64,000 nucleotides of DNA. Origin: Paenibacillus phytorum. GTDB lineage: Bacteria; Bacillota; Bacilli; Paenibacillales; NBRC-103111. Location: NCBI RefSeq assembly GCF_013141715.1, contig NZ_WHOA01000249.1, forward strand, positions 23,209 to 87,208, read 5' to 3'. The notes beneath the pieces are model-generated. The model worked only from the letters and a program-made list of their open reading frames with translations. It searched no databases and was not told where the DNA came from. Positions 16,246 through 25,877 of this stretch are shown piece by piece. Made by a program: the position numbers and the translations under genes. Each line of letters begins with the position of its first letter. Position 1 is the first letter of the stretch.

Positions 16246-17073
16246 ATGACTGTTGAAGTGTTGACCAAAAAGATAATCGTAAATACTTTATTGATGATCG
16301 GAGTCGCGATCTCCATATTCCCGTTTTACTGGCTTATCGTCATGTCCACGAATGAGACAAGTGCGATGTTTGCTTTTCCTCCGAAGTTAACGTTCGGAAC
16401 TAATTTTATGAATAACTTTCATCATGTATTGGAGAAAAGCAATTTTATTCGTTCATTCTTCAACACGGTTTTCATTGCATTGATTAGCTGCGCGCTTCAG
16501 TTGTTTTTCAATTCATTGACTGGATTTGCATTTGCCAAATTTAAGTTTCCGGGTTCTAAATTGCTGTTTTTTGCTATGATGGCTACGATGATGATTCCTG
16601 CGCAAATGCTGCTTGTTCCGCAATTCATCATCATTAAGGAGTTCGGGTGGCTGGGAAGTTATAAGGCCTTGATTATCCCGGGCATGGCAAGTGCATTCGG
16701 GATTTTTTGGATCAGACAATATGCGTTAGCGATCCATGATGATTTGCTCGAGGCTGCGAGAATCGATGGCTGTAATAAATTTGGACTTTATTGGCATGTT
16801 GCTTTGCCGATTTTAAGACCTGCGCTCGCCTTTCTCGCTATCACGACGTTTATGGGCGTATGGGAAGATTATTTGTGGCCATTGATCGTATTGACGGACA
16901 CATCCAAATTCACATTAATGTTGGCCTTACAGCAATTAAAATCGGCTCATACAGCAGACTATTCCATGGTTATGACTGGAGCACTTATGGCTACCCTTCC
17001 ATTGATTGTCTTCTTCCTTATTGTGAGCAGACAATTCATCGCTGGGATCACAGAGGGTGCAGTTAAAAGTTAA
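16246..17073 (+). CDS. Sugar ABC transporter permease (MalG/UgpE type)
   Basis: This 275-aa permease is the partner of the preceding gene. It has six hydrophobic segments, beginning IIVNTLLMIGVAISIFPFYWL, and the EAA loop EAARIDGCNKFGLYWHVALP followed by LRPALAF. ATG follows AAAGGAG. The MalF/MalG-type pair plus lipoprotein forms an oligosaccharide importer; the neighbouring mannosidases suggest a manno-oligosaccharide. Confidence 0.93.
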   Translation: MTVEVLTKKIIVNTLLMIGVAISIFPFYWLIVMSTNETSAMFAFPPKLTFGTNFMNNFHHVLEKSNFIRSFFNTVFIALISCALQLFFNSLTGFAFAKFKFPGSKLLFFAMMATMMIPAQMLLVPQFIIIKEFGWLGSYKALIIPGMASAFGIFWIRQYALAIHDDLLEAARIDGCNKFGLYWHVALPILRPALAFLAITTFMGVWEDYLWPLIVLTDTSKFTLMLALQQLKSAHTADYSMVMTGALMATLPLIVFFLIVSRQFIAGITEGAVKS

Positions 17074-17111
17074 GATATACATTGGAAGAGAACTAGTTTT
17101 CAGAAGGTAGG

Positions 17112-18140
17112 GTGACAAGGTTGGCTCCGAAGATTAAGGATGTCGCCAAACAAGCAGGCGTTTCCGTGACTACGGTTTCGCGGGTGCTTAATGGAGAGAA
17201 GTATGTAAAGGACGATCTAAAAGCTAGGGTGAAAAGAGCTATTGACGAGCTCGGCTACGCGCCTAGTCATATCGCAAGGAGTCTGGTGCGGAAAAAGACG
17301 AACCTTATCGGTGTCATTGTCCCAGACCTTACATCAAGCTTTTACTCCACCATTCTAAGCAGTATTGAAGAAACAGCGAGTCTGAATGATTACAATCTTC
17401 TGGTGTGTAACATCATTGAGGATACCGATAAAGAGTTCAAATATTTAAATGTATTTAATGAAATGCGTGTAGACGGCATTATCATTATGCATGAAAAACT
17501 GAATGATGAAATCCGGGCATTTTTGAATAAGCTGGATATCCCGATTATCTTCTCAAGTGTAAGACCATCGGATCAAACGTTCCTTTCTGTGATCATTGAT
17601 GATTACGCGGCAGCCTTCGATGCAACCAATTATTTGATAGAGCTTGGACATCAACGAATTGGGTTTATTGGCGGCGACATGAGGGATGTGACCTCCGGCC
17701 AAAATCGCTACATCGGTTACCGCGGTGCTCTATCCGAGCGCAACATCCCAATCGTAGATGAATACATTCGGTTCGGCGATTATAAAATACAAAGCGGATA
17801 CAATCTCATGAAAGAGATTCTGGCTTGCGGTACCCATCCAACCGCTATATTTGCAGTGAGTGACGATATGGCTGTAGGGGCTATGAATTGCATTCATGAC
17901 CATCAGTTGAAAGTTCCGGAAGACATTTCGATCATTGGATTCGATGGAAGCCAGTTGACGGAGTTGGTTCGTCCACAGTTATCCTCGATGGAGCAGCCTA
18001 TTCAAGATATGGGGAAAGTTACGGTGGAAACGCTGCTTGATTTGATTTCAGGGGATGCGGAAACGCCGAAGGAAGATATCATTTTGAAACACAAGCTTGT
18101 TGTCCGTAACAGCTGTGGGCCTTATCGCGAAGACAAATAA
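17112..18140 (+). CDS. LacI/GalR-family transcriptional regulator
   Basis: The N-terminal helix-turn-helix reads PKIKDVAKQAGVSVTTVSRVLNG, with the hinge helix (YAPSHIARSLVRKKT) and a periplasmic-binding-protein-like sensor domain (IGVIVPDLTSSFYSTILSSIE, DGIIIMHEKL, RIGFIGGD, AIFAVSDDMAVGAM, ISIIGFDGS). Length is 342 aa, normal for the family. Two starts are possible: GTG at 17112 or TTG at 17121; the latter gives the more typical LAPKIKDVA beginning and fits AGGTAGGG better. It sits inside the operon it probably controls, and the three operators at 13.6-13.77 kb are its likely targets. Confidence 0.92.
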   Translation: MTRLAPKIKDVAKQAGVSVTTVSRVLNGEKYVKDDLKARVKRAIDELGYAPSHIARSLVRKKTNLIGVIVPDLTSSFYSTILSSIEETASLNDYNLLVCNIIEDTDKEFKYLNVFNEMRVDGIIIMHEKLNDEIRAFLNKLDIPIIFSSVRPSDQTFLSVIIDDYAAAFDATNYLIELGHQRIGFIGGDMRDVTSGQNRYIGYRGALSERNIPIVDEYIRFGDYKIQSGYNLMKEILACGTHPTAIFAVSDDMAVGAMNCIHDHQLKVPEDISIIGFDGSQLTELVRPQLSSMEQPIQDMGKVTVETLLDLISGDAETPKEDIILKHKLVVRNSCGPYREDK

Positions 18141-18213
18141 GCATAGAAAAACATAGATATAGAGAAGCGTAAAAGCATAGATTATTTATCTGGATTGAGA
18201 GAGGGAGAGTATA

Positions 18214-19167
18214 TTGAAAAAATTTGATGCGGTGGTCATCGGTGACGCCAATATAGATCTCGTTGTGGCAGGACTTAATCAAATTCCTCAGCCAGGGCAG
18301 GAGATTTTCGTTAATAATATGACGATGCATGTTGGCGGGGGAGCGGCTTTGTTCGCGATTTCACTCGCTAAGCTCGGGCTTCATGTGGCTTTTAACGGTG
18401 TTCTGGGAGATGATGGCTATGGCCATTATGTTCGAGGGGAGTTTGGCCAATATGGAATCGATACCAGCTTGATTAAGACGAGTAAAACGAGTAACACCGG
18501 TATCACGATAGCGATTAATCCCGAGACGGATCGGTCTTTTATCACTTATGGCGGATCCAATATGGAGCTTGAAATAAGGGATCTGGACTTGGCACAAATC
18601 GCTCAAGGGAAACATGTCCACGTGACCGGATATAGAGGAAGACGCAACCATGAAGAATTCATAGCGATGGCCAAACTACTTAAGGAGATGGGTCTAACCC
18701 TTTCTTGCGATGTAGGCTGGGATGATTCCGGTGAGTGGTTTAAGGGCGTTTTCGATTTAATGGCTTATTTTGATGTGTTTCTAATGAACGAAACGGAAGC
18801 TTTTCATTACACAGGCTTCGATCATATAGAAGAAAGCTTACGCTTTATGGCGAGCTATTCCAATCATATTGTGGTTAAACTTGGTCCAAAAGGGGCCGTT
18901 GCCATGAAGGATGGCCGGATAACGTACCACTCGGCATTTCCAGCCGAGACTGTAGATACAACTGGCGCAGGGGATTCCTTTAACGCTGGTTATATCTATG
19001 GACATTTGACGGGTCAAAATGTGGAAACATGCTTGCAGTACGGAAATGTTTGCGGAGCACTATCTGTCGGCGCTCATGGCGGCAGCACGGGTACACCGGA
19101 CAAGGATGGGCTTGAGGCCTTTATCCTTCAATTCGGAGATCACATTAAAGAACGTATGGAGGCGTAA
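18214..19167 (+). CDS. PfkB-family carbohydrate kinase
   Basis: This is a 317-aa ribokinase-like sugar kinase. It has the N-terminal GDANIDLVVAGL block, the PfkB signature 1 region (MHVGGGAALFAISLAKLGL) and the C-terminal signature DTTGAGDSFNAGYIYG, in which the Asp of GAGD is the catalytic base. It starts with TTG after GAGGGAGAG. It probably phosphorylates a monosaccharide released by the glycosidases of the operon (mannose, fructose or a derivative); the sequence does not identify the sugar. It ends 2 bp before the GH4 gene. Confidence 0.9.
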   Translation: MKKFDAVVIGDANIDLVVAGLNQIPQPGQEIFVNNMTMHVGGGAALFAISLAKLGLHVAFNGVLGDDGYGHYVRGEFGQYGIDTSLIKTSKTSNTGITIAINPETDRSFITYGGSNMELEIRDLDLAQIAQGKHVHVTGYRGRRNHEEFIAMAKLLKEMGLTLSCDVGWDDSGEWFKGVFDLMAYFDVFLMNETEAFHYTGFDHIEESLRFMASYSNHIVVKLGPKGAVAMKDGRITYHSAFPAETVDTTGAGDSFNAGYIYGHLTGQNVETCLQYGNVCGALSVGAHGGSTGTPDKDGLEAFILQFGDHIKERMEA

Positions 19168-19169
19168 TT

Positions 19170-20537
19170 ATGAAATTGACCTTAATCGGAGGCGGCGGGG
19201 TTCGCGCCGTTTTATTCACAAAAAGTTTAACGTTAAAAGCCGAAGATGCCGGGATTACTAAGCTTGTTCTTCATGATACGGATGCGGAGCAGCTAGCGAT
19301 TATTTCGAAATTATGCCAGATCGTAATCGATCGCAGCGGAATCAACCTACAGTTGGAGACGACGACTGATAGCCGCGAAGCGATTAAGGGTGCGGACTAT
19401 ATTGTAACTACGGTACGTGTAGGTAAGGAATGGTCACGGTATGTAGATGAGCAGATCGCTCTAAAGCATGGCGTGATCGGTCAAGAAACGACGGGGCCAG
19501 CCGGTTTCTCGATGGCGATTCGTACGATTCCAGTTCTCATGGAATATTGCGAGATTGCCAAAGAGCTTGCACCCCAGGCTTGGATCTTTAACTTCTCGAA
19601 CCCGTCTGGACTAGTTACGCAAGCATTGCGAAATGCGGGTTACGATCGGGTGATCGGCATCTGCGATTCGCCAAGCCATACGAAGCTGCGAATGGCGGAA
19701 GCGCTAGAGCTCGATCCGAAGGAGCTTGAAGTTGAATTTTTCGGACTTAATCATTTGTCATGGATGACCAAAGTGATTTACCAAGGCAAGGACATTATGT
19801 CGGAGCTTAAGAATGATCCTGATTTTACAAGTCGAGTGGATGAATTCAAAATGTTCGACACCGATTTGCTGAAATCACTTCCTTTTCTGCCAAATGAATA
19901 TTTGTACTATTATTACCACCGTGAAAAGGCCTTCGCCAATATTGTCAAATCAGGAATGACGCGCGGCCAGATGATCGCTGAGAATAATAAGGAAATGTTG
20001 GATATCTTACGCAAGATGGATATTGAAAGCAACCCAGATGAAGCCATTCAAACCTATTTGTACTATACGCAAAAAAGGGAAGCTTCTTACATGGCGATTG
20101 AAACCAACTCGGAGTCGAAGCCTGTTCTACCGACAGATAAGCTGGAGCTGCCTAACTCACTTGGCTATGCAGGTGTCATGCTGGATTTTGTGGAGTCGCT
20201 GCAAACGGGTGAGACGAACAACATCGTTCTATCTGTACCGAATGAAGGCAGTATCGAAGGGTTCGCGGATGATGACGTCGTTGAAATTTCTTGCGTTATT
20301 ACGAAAGACGGAGCAAAGCCAGTTCATATCGGTTCCGTGCCGGAGGAAATGAGCCTGCTGATGAAAAATGTGAAGCTGTTTGAGCGTCTGACCGTTGAGG
20401 CTGTCAAACATAAATCGCGTGACCTAGCCATCCAGGCACTCACCGTTCATCCGCTTGTTAATTCCTATTCCATTGCTAAGCTGCTTGTCGATGATTATTT
20501 GGAAGCCTATAAGGATATTCTGGGGGATTGGGAATAA
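19170..20537 (+). CDS. GH4 family NAD-dependent glycosidase (6-phospho-beta-glucosidase-like)
   Basis: GH4 enzymes cleave glycosides through an oxidation-elimination mechanism needing NAD+ and Mn2+. This 455-aa protein has the N-terminal Rossmann motif LTLIGGGGVRA, the ADYIVTTVRVG segment, the substrate loop GQETTGPAGFSMAIRTIP, FNFSNPSGLVTQAL, the metal cysteine region ICDSPS and the metal histidine motif FGLNHLSW. FSNPSG fits the LicH/CelF (6-phospho-beta-glucosidase) branch better than the alpha-galactosidase branch. The next gene starts within the stop codon (TAATG). With no PTS genes here, the phosphorylated substrate could come from the neighbouring PfkB kinase, which would be unusual. 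Confidence 0.88.
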   Translation: MKLTLIGGGGVRAVLFTKSLTLKAEDAGITKLVLHDTDAEQLAIISKLCQIVIDRSGINLQLETTTDSREAIKGADYIVTTVRVGKEWSRYVDEQIALKHGVIGQETTGPAGFSMAIRTIPVLMEYCEIAKELAPQAWIFNFSNPSGLVTQALRNAGYDRVIGICDSPSHTKLRMAEALELDPKELEVEFFGLNHLSWMTKVIYQGKDIMSELKNDPDFTSRVDEFKMFDTDLLKSLPFLPNEYLYYYYHREKAFANIVKSGMTRGQMIAENNKEMLDILRKMDIESNPDEAIQTYLYYTQKREASYMAIETNSESKPVLPTDKLELPNSLGYAGVMLDFVESLQTGETNNIVLSVPNEGSIEGFADDDVVEISCVITKDGAKPVHIGSVPEEMSLLMKNVKLFERLTVEAVKHKSRDLAIQALTVHPLVNSYSIAKLLVDDYLEAYKDILGDWE

Positions 20538-21820
20538 TGACCTTGCCTAATTCTGTCACTTCCTTGCTTGAAGAAGCGGAGATTAAGCTTGCTGGGCACC
20601 CGAAACTGCTCGCCATGTTCAAGAACTGCTATCCGAATACACTTGAAACGACAACCAAAATAATGAACGACAATACCGCATTTGTATTCACCGGGGATAT
20701 CCCGGCGATGTGGTTAAGGGATTCCAGCGCGCAGGTGAGGCATTATATACCGCTTACGGCCGGAGACAAAGAACTGCAGGAAATAGTGGCGGGATTGATT
20801 CGCAGGCAAATCGCTTATATTCATATCGACCCTTATGCCAATGCGTTCAATGAGGAAGCGAATGATAATCGGTACGATCAGGATCTGACCGAGCTGAATC
20901 CGTGGATTTGGGAACGCAAATACGAAATTGATTCGCTCTGTTACCCGATCCAACTGTCTTACTTGTTTTGGAAGGCGACCGGACGGACGGATATGTTCGA
21001 TGATTCCTTCCGGTCAGCGGTCCACACCATTATGTCGCTATGGAAAACAGAACAAAGACATGCCGAAGAATCTCCTTACAGGTTCGCCCGTTTAGATTGT
21101 CCGCCAAGTGATACACTGCGTAATAAACGGATGGGAATGCCCGTAAATTATACAGGGATGACTTGGTCCGGATTTCGGCCAAGCGACGATGCTTGTACGT
21201 TCGGCTATTTGATTCCTGCCAATATGTTCGCGGTCGTGGTGCTCCGATACATCGAGGAAATTGCCCAGATCGTATGGGACGATCAGGAGTGCGTACAGCT
21301 TGCAGCGGAGCTTCGAGAAGAGATAGACTTTGGCATTCAAAACTACGGCACTTATCTTCATCCTAAGTACGGAAAGATCTATGCGTATGAAACAGACGGA
21401 TTCGGCAACTACAACCTGATGGATGACGCCAATGTTCCCAGTTTGCTGTCGATTCCTTATTTGGGTTACACGAACTCTGACGATCCGGTCTATCAGAATA
21501 CACGTAGATTTGTGCTAAGCAGTGACAATCCATACTACTTTGATGGAAAATATGCCAAAGGGATTGGAAGCCCGCATACGCCGGCTGGCTACATTTGGCC
21601 GATCAGTCTGGCGATGCAGGCCCTTACCTCGGAGGATGAAACCGAAGTAAGAGAGCTTCTGGAGATGCTGCTGCGGACGGATGCGGATACGGGGTACATG
21701 CATGAAGGGTTTGATCCGAATTCCCCGACTGATTATACGCGCCCATGGTTTGCTTGGGCCAACAGTTTATTCGCCGAGTTGATCCATCGTCTGATGGTAA
21801 AGAGTTACTTTAATTCATAG
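20537..21820 (+). CDS. GH125 exo-alpha-1,6-mannosidase
   Basis: GH125 enzymes remove alpha-1,6-linked mannose from N-glycan or mannan fragments by inversion, without metal. The 427-aa protein shows family text throughout: FVFTGDIPAMWLRDSSAQVRHY, IDPYANAFNEE, WERKYEIDSLCYPI, TGMTWSGFRPSDDACTFGYLIPANMFA (which holds the conserved acid Asp), YETDGFGNYNLMDDANVPSLLS, GIGSPHTPAGYIWPI and MHEGFDPNSPTDYTRPWFAWANSLFAE. No signal peptide, so it acts on imported oligosaccharides. The ATG at 20537 overlaps the GH4 stop by one base; a TTG at 20528 is the alternative. Together with GH38 it makes the alpha-mannoside assignment of the locus strong. Confidence 0.92.
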   Translation: MTLPNSVTSLLEEAEIKLAGHPKLLAMFKNCYPNTLETTTKIMNDNTAFVFTGDIPAMWLRDSSAQVRHYIPLTAGDKELQEIVAGLIRRQIAYIHIDPYANAFNEEANDNRYDQDLTELNPWIWERKYEIDSLCYPIQLSYLFWKATGRTDMFDDSFRSAVHTIMSLWKTEQRHAEESPYRFARLDCPPSDTLRNKRMGMPVNYTGMTWSGFRPSDDACTFGYLIPANMFAVVVLRYIEEIAQIVWDDQECVQLAAELREEIDFGIQNYGTYLHPKYGKIYAYETDGFGNYNLMDDANVPSLLSIPYLGYTNSDDPVYQNTRRFVLSSDNPYYFDGKYAKGIGSPHTPAGYIWPISLAMQALTSEDETEVRELLEMLLRTDADTGYMHEGFDPNSPTDYTRPWFAWANSLFAELIHRLMVKSYFNS

Positions 21821-21849
21821 ATGTCTTGACGAAAGAGAGAGTGGTCATA

Positions 21850-24800
21850 TTGATTCACATCAATCGATATTGGGAAGACTTAAGCGTTTTGCAAGTGAAC
21901 AGGGAGACTCCCCGAGCCCATTACATCCCTTATGCGGATGCGGGATCGGCGAAATCCGGAAAACGCGCTCGTTCCCCTTTTTATCAGACATTGAACGGAA
22001 GTTGGAAGTTCCAATATCATCGCAGTGTTAGGGAGGTAGAAGAAGCTTTCTACGAGGAATCGGCGGATGTCAGCGCCTGGGATGAATTAATCGTTCCGTC
22101 ATGCTGGCAGGTGAATGGCTATGATCAGCTTCAATACACCAATATCAATTATCCTTTTCCTTGCGATCCCCCTTATGTACCGGATAACAACCCAGCCGGG
22201 TTGTATGTGAGAGAATTCAACGTTTCGGGTCACTGGGACAAAAAGGATAAATATATCGTCTTTGAAGGCGTTAATTCGTGCTTTTACCTCTGGGTAAACG
22301 GCAAGTTCGCCGGTTACAGCCAAGGCAGCCGGGTACCTGCGGAATTCAACGTATCTTCCTTGCTCCGCGAAGGGAAAAACCGTATTGCCGTCATGGTGTT
22401 GAAATGGTGCGACGGTTCTTATCTGGAAGACCAAGATGCGTGGCGGTATACCGGAATCTTCCGGGGTGTGTATTTGCTTGCACGCGATTCTGTCCATGTT
22501 CGAGATGTGTTCAATAAACAAACGTTCGAAGACGGTTTCCGGAAGGTAACTCTGTTGACAGAACTGGAGACGACAGGTCAGGTTGCGGTCCGAGCTGAAT
22601 TAAAGGATTCTGAAGGTAGCATCGTGGGTACGGACGAAGCCGCTGTCGACGGAAAAGGCACGCTCCGCTTCGAGGTGACGAATCCAGTCTTGTGGAATGC
22701 CGAGAAACCGAATCTGTACCAACTCTATGTTCATTGTGGTAATGAGGTGCTTCAATTTCCAGTCGGGTTCCGGCAAATTACAATTACGGACGGCGTTTTC
22801 CAGATCAATGGACAGGCGGTTAAGCTAAAGGGCGTTAATCGCCACGATTCCCATCCTGAGCTAGGACAAACGATTCCGCTGAATCATATGATCAAAGACC
22901 TCATTCTGATGAAGAAGCATAATATCAACACGATCCGAACCTCGCATTATCCGAACGATTCCCGATTTATGGATTTGTGCGACGAGTACGGTTTCTATGT
23001 CATTGATGAAGCTGACTTGGAATGCCATGGAATGGGGACGGCCAGCGAGGAATGGGATGATGGGAATATCCATCTGCTTTCTCAGAAACCTGAATGGAAA
23101 GCTTCATTTCTAGATCGGGCTATTCGTATGGTGGAAAGAGACAAAAATCATCCATCAATCGTGATGTGGTCCATGGGCAACGAGTCTGGTTACGATGTTA
23201 ATCATATCGCAATGGCTGAATGGACCAAATCGCGTGATGCGTCCATACCGATTCACTATGAAGGTGCTGCTTCAAGTCAAGCTAATCCCGACGTGGAGAG
23301 TCTCGATATGCTAAGCCGAATGTATGCTTCCGTGCAAGAAATTGAAGCGTATGCCCAGGATGAGAAACAGAAGAAGCCGCTGTTCCTATGCGAATACAGC
23401 CATGCTATGGGGAATGGTCCAGGTGATTTGAAGGATTACTGGGATGCCATTTACAAATATCCGAAGCTCATGGGCGGCTGTGTGTGGGAGTGGTGCGATC
23501 ACGGCATCAAGACCGAGACGAAAGACGGTACGCCTTTCTTTGCTTATGGGGGCGATTTTGGAGATAAGCCTAACGACGGGAATTTCTGTATCGATGGTCT
23601 GATTACGCCGGATAGGAAACCACATACGGGGTTGCTGGAGCTCAAGAAGGTGGTCGCGCCCATTCGCATCGAAGCGCAAGATTTGCGAAAAGGTACGATC
23701 AATGTGACGAATCTTTACGACTTCATTGATTTATCTCATTTGGGTTTTTACTGGAAAGTGGAGATGGACGGTTTGGTTGTCCAGCAGGGACAACTGGGGT
23801 CTATTGAAGCCGCACCGCATGGTCATCAAATTGCGACAATACCCTATAATTTGCCGGAAACCTCAACTGGCACCTATCTGCTTACCTTATCCTGTTGGTT
23901 GAAGGAACAGACGAGTTGGGCGGAAGCCGGCTACGAAATCACATTTGAACAGTTTGTATTACCTGTGCAGCAGGTGAAAGAATCAGGTGATAGCTTACGG
24001 CAGATGTTCCCTCTTCAAGCTTATCAGGAGGGAGATATTCTGACGATCGAAGGCTTTGATTTCTGTCATTCATTTGACTTGTACAGCGGAATGATACAGA
24101 AGATTTCCAAGCAGGGAGTGAATATGCTCCAGGCTCCGGCCCAGCTCACTATTTGGCGCGCTCCAACGGATAATGACATGCATTTGAAGGAAAGATGGAT
24201 GAACGCCGGTTATGATCGGACAGCAATGAAAACCTACAGCTGTGAATGGACGGAAATTGACGGTACATCTGTTGAAATCAAGAGCGATTTCTCCCTCGGC
24301 GGTGATAGCCGGTTTACCATCCTTCATGGAGAAGCAATATGGCGAGTAGATGGCACTGGCGAGATTTCAGTCAAGCTGCAAGTAAAAGTGGGAGAAAAGC
24401 AGGTCTATCTTCCGCGCTTTGGCCTTCAGCTTATGATGCCTCAAGGTATGGAGGAAGTCGAATATTTAGGCTTCGGACCGCATGAGAGCTATATCGACAA
24501 GCGTCAAAGCGTGAAAAAAGGCAGATACCTGATGACCGTCGATGAGATGTTTGAAGATTACATCATGCCTCAGGAAAATGGGTCCAGGTATGGAACAGAG
24601 TGGGCTATTGTTTCCAATGAGCAAGGGATGGGGATCAAGTTTTCCTCTCCAGAGGATTTCTCCTTGAATGTGGGCCATTTTACCCCAGAGGATTTGACAA
24701 GAGCGGCTCATAACTACGAGCTTGCGAAGAGGAAGGAAACGACCGTCCATCTGGATTACAAGATGAGCGGGGTAGGATCCAATTCATGTGGACCGGAGCT

Positions 24801-24879
24801 TCTTGAGTCATACCGTCTTAACGAAAAAGAATTCACGTTTGAACTCCGTTTGCTGCCGGTGTTTAAAGAGGATGAATAG
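21850..24879 (+). CDS. GH2 beta-galactosidase (LacZ type)
   Basis: This cytoplasmic five-domain LacZ-like enzyme is about 1009 aa: a sugar-binding jelly roll (VPSCWQVNGYDQLQYTNINYPF, then GVNSCFYLWVNGKFAGYSQGSR), an immunoglobulin-like domain, a TIM barrel (LKGVNRHDSHPELGQ), and the C-terminal beta-galactosidase small-chain domain (LTIWRAPTDNDMHLKERW, YLGFGPHESYIDKR). The catalytic acid is Glu445 in MGNESGY and the nucleophile Glu515 in CEYSHAMGNGPG. I prefer the TTG at 21850; GTG at 21841 and TTG at 21826 are possible alternatives. In N-glycan degradation a beta-galactosidase would trim the terminal galactose of complex chains. Confidence 0.92.
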   Translation: MIHINRYWEDLSVLQVNRETPRAHYIPYADAGSAKSGKRARSPFYQTLNGSWKFQYHRSVREVEEAFYEESADVSAWDELIVPSCWQVNGYDQLQYTNINYPFPCDPPYVPDNNPAGLYVREFNVSGHWDKKDKYIVFEGVNSCFYLWVNGKFAGYSQGSRVPAEFNVSSLLREGKNRIAVMVLKWCDGSYLEDQDAWRYTGIFRGVYLLARDSVHVRDVFNKQTFEDGFRKVTLLTELETTGQVAVRAELKDSEGSIVGTDEAAVDGKGTLRFEVTNPVLWNAEKPNLYQLYVHCGNEVLQFPVGFRQITITDGVFQINGQAVKLKGVNRHDSHPELGQTIPLNHMIKDLILMKKHNINTIRTSHYPNDSRFMDLCDEYGFYVIDEADLECHGMGTASEEWDDGNIHLLSQKPEWKASFLDRAIRMVERDKNHPSIVMWSMGNESGYDVNHIAMAEWTKSRDASIPIHYEGAASSQANPDVESLDMLSRMYASVQEIEAYAQDEKQKKPLFLCEYSHAMGNGPGDLKDYWDAIYKYPKLMGGCVWEWCDHGIKTETKDGTPFFAYGGDFGDKPNDGNFCIDGLITPDRKPHTGLLELKKVVAPIRIEAQDLRKGTINVTNLYDFIDLSHLGFYWKVEMDGLVVQQGQLGSIEAAPHGHQIATIPYNLPETSTGTYLLTLSCWLKEQTSWAEAGYEITFEQFVLPVQQVKESGDSLRQMFPLQAYQEGDILTIEGFDFCHSFDLYSGMIQKISKQGVNMLQAPAQLTIWRAPTDNDMHLKERWMNAGYDRTAMKTYSCEWTEIDGTSVEIKSDFSLGGDSRFTILHGEAIWRVDGTGEISVKLQVKVGEKQVYLPRFGLQLMMPQGMEEVEYLGFGPHESYIDKRQSVKKGRYLMTVDEMFEDYIMPQENGSRYGTEWAIVSNEQGMGIKFSSPEDFSLNVGHFTPEDLTRAAHNYELAKRKETTVHLDYKMSGVGSNSCGPELLESYRLNEKEFTFELRLLPVFKEDE

Positions 24880-24935
24880 AACGGCAGCTGTACTCACTTT
24901 GATTGGTCGGTCAAATGTTTGAAGGAGGATTCAGG

Positions 24936-25877
24936 ATGAGATATATGTATATCAAGGGCGTAGATAAACCCATTTCCCGGTTGTTCATGGGAACTGGAGA
25001 TTTGAGAAAATTGGAAGAGCCAGAACGGATGATGCTGGATGCTTACATTCGCGCTGGCGGCAATGCCTTCGATACTGCCCATCAATATCGCGGGAAAGAA
25101 CTGGTTCTCGGCCAATGGCTCGCGGAGCAGAAAAACCGAGAGAATGTGGTCATTCTAACGAAGGGTGCTCATCATGATGACGGCAGTCCGGGTCCACGGG
25201 TAAATCCCGAAGCGATCCGCAAGGATTTGACAGAGAGTCTGGAAAGGCTAGGAACGGAGTATGTCGATCTATATGCGCTGCACCGGGACGATCCGGACGT
25301 TGCGGTCGGACCGATCATCGAAGAGCTGAATGCACACCTTGAGGCCAAGCGAATCCGGGCAATTGGAGCATCTAACTGGTCGCATAAGCGAATCCAGGAA
25401 GCGAATGAGTACGCGGCTGCCCATAAACTCACAGGTTTTTCATTCAGCAGTCCGAATCTTAGTCTTGCTAAGCCTAACGTACCCCGCTGGGAAGGCTGCG
25501 TTTCGGCAGATGAGGAAACCTGCGGTTGGCATTCGGTCAATCAGCTGCCATTATTGGCATGGTCCGCCCAAGCTGGCGGATTTTTCTCAGGCAATTTCAC
25601 ACCAGACAATCGTGCGGATGAGGAAATGGTACGCGTGTACTACAGTGAAAACAACTGGGAACGTTATCGTCGTGCCGCGAAGCTGGCGGAAGAGAAACAA
25701 GTTACACCGATTCAAATTGCCTTATCATACGTTCTTAACCATTCTTTCCCGACTTGTGCAATCATTGGGCCTCGAAACCCCGAGGAGTTGGATTCCTCCA
25801 TACAAGCTATGAATCTGCTCTTAACTGAGCAAGAGGTCGAATGGTTGGATTTGAAAAGGGAGGAGATGGCGGAATGA
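24936..25877 (+). CDS. Aldo/keto reductase
   Basis: This 313-aa NADPH-type oxidoreductase has the four-residue active site in order: Asp and Tyr in NAFDTAHQYRGKE, Lys in VVILTKGAHH and His in LYALHRDD. It also has the family SLERLGTEYVDLYALH block and the coenzyme loop (LLAWSAQAGGFFSG; TPIQIALSYVLN). The start at 24936 follows GAAGGAGG; an upstream in-frame ATG at 24903 is less likely. The stop overlaps the next start (ATGA). Its role may be oxidation or reduction of a sugar during catabolism; the substrate is unknown. Confidence 0.9.
   Translation: MRYMYIKGVDKPISRLFMGTGDLRKLEEPERMMLDAYIRAGGNAFDTAHQYRGKELVLGQWLAEQKNRENVVILTKGAHHDDGSPGPRVNPEAIRKDLTESLERLGTEYVDLYALHRDDPDVAVGPIIEELNAHLEAKRIRAIGASNWSHKRIQEANEYAAAHKLTGFSFSSPNLSLAKPNVPRWEGCVSADEETCGWHSVNQLPLLAWSAQAGGFFSGNFTPDNRADEEMVRVYYSENNWERYRRAAKLAEEKQVTPIQIALSYVLNHSFPTCAIIGPRNPEELDSSIQAMNLLLTEQEVEWLDLKREEMAE

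Noticed and set aside
18455..18470. ATCGATACCAG in the kinase gene as a fourth LacI operator
   Set aside because: Only a half-site; the left arm does not match, and it lies inside a coding region.
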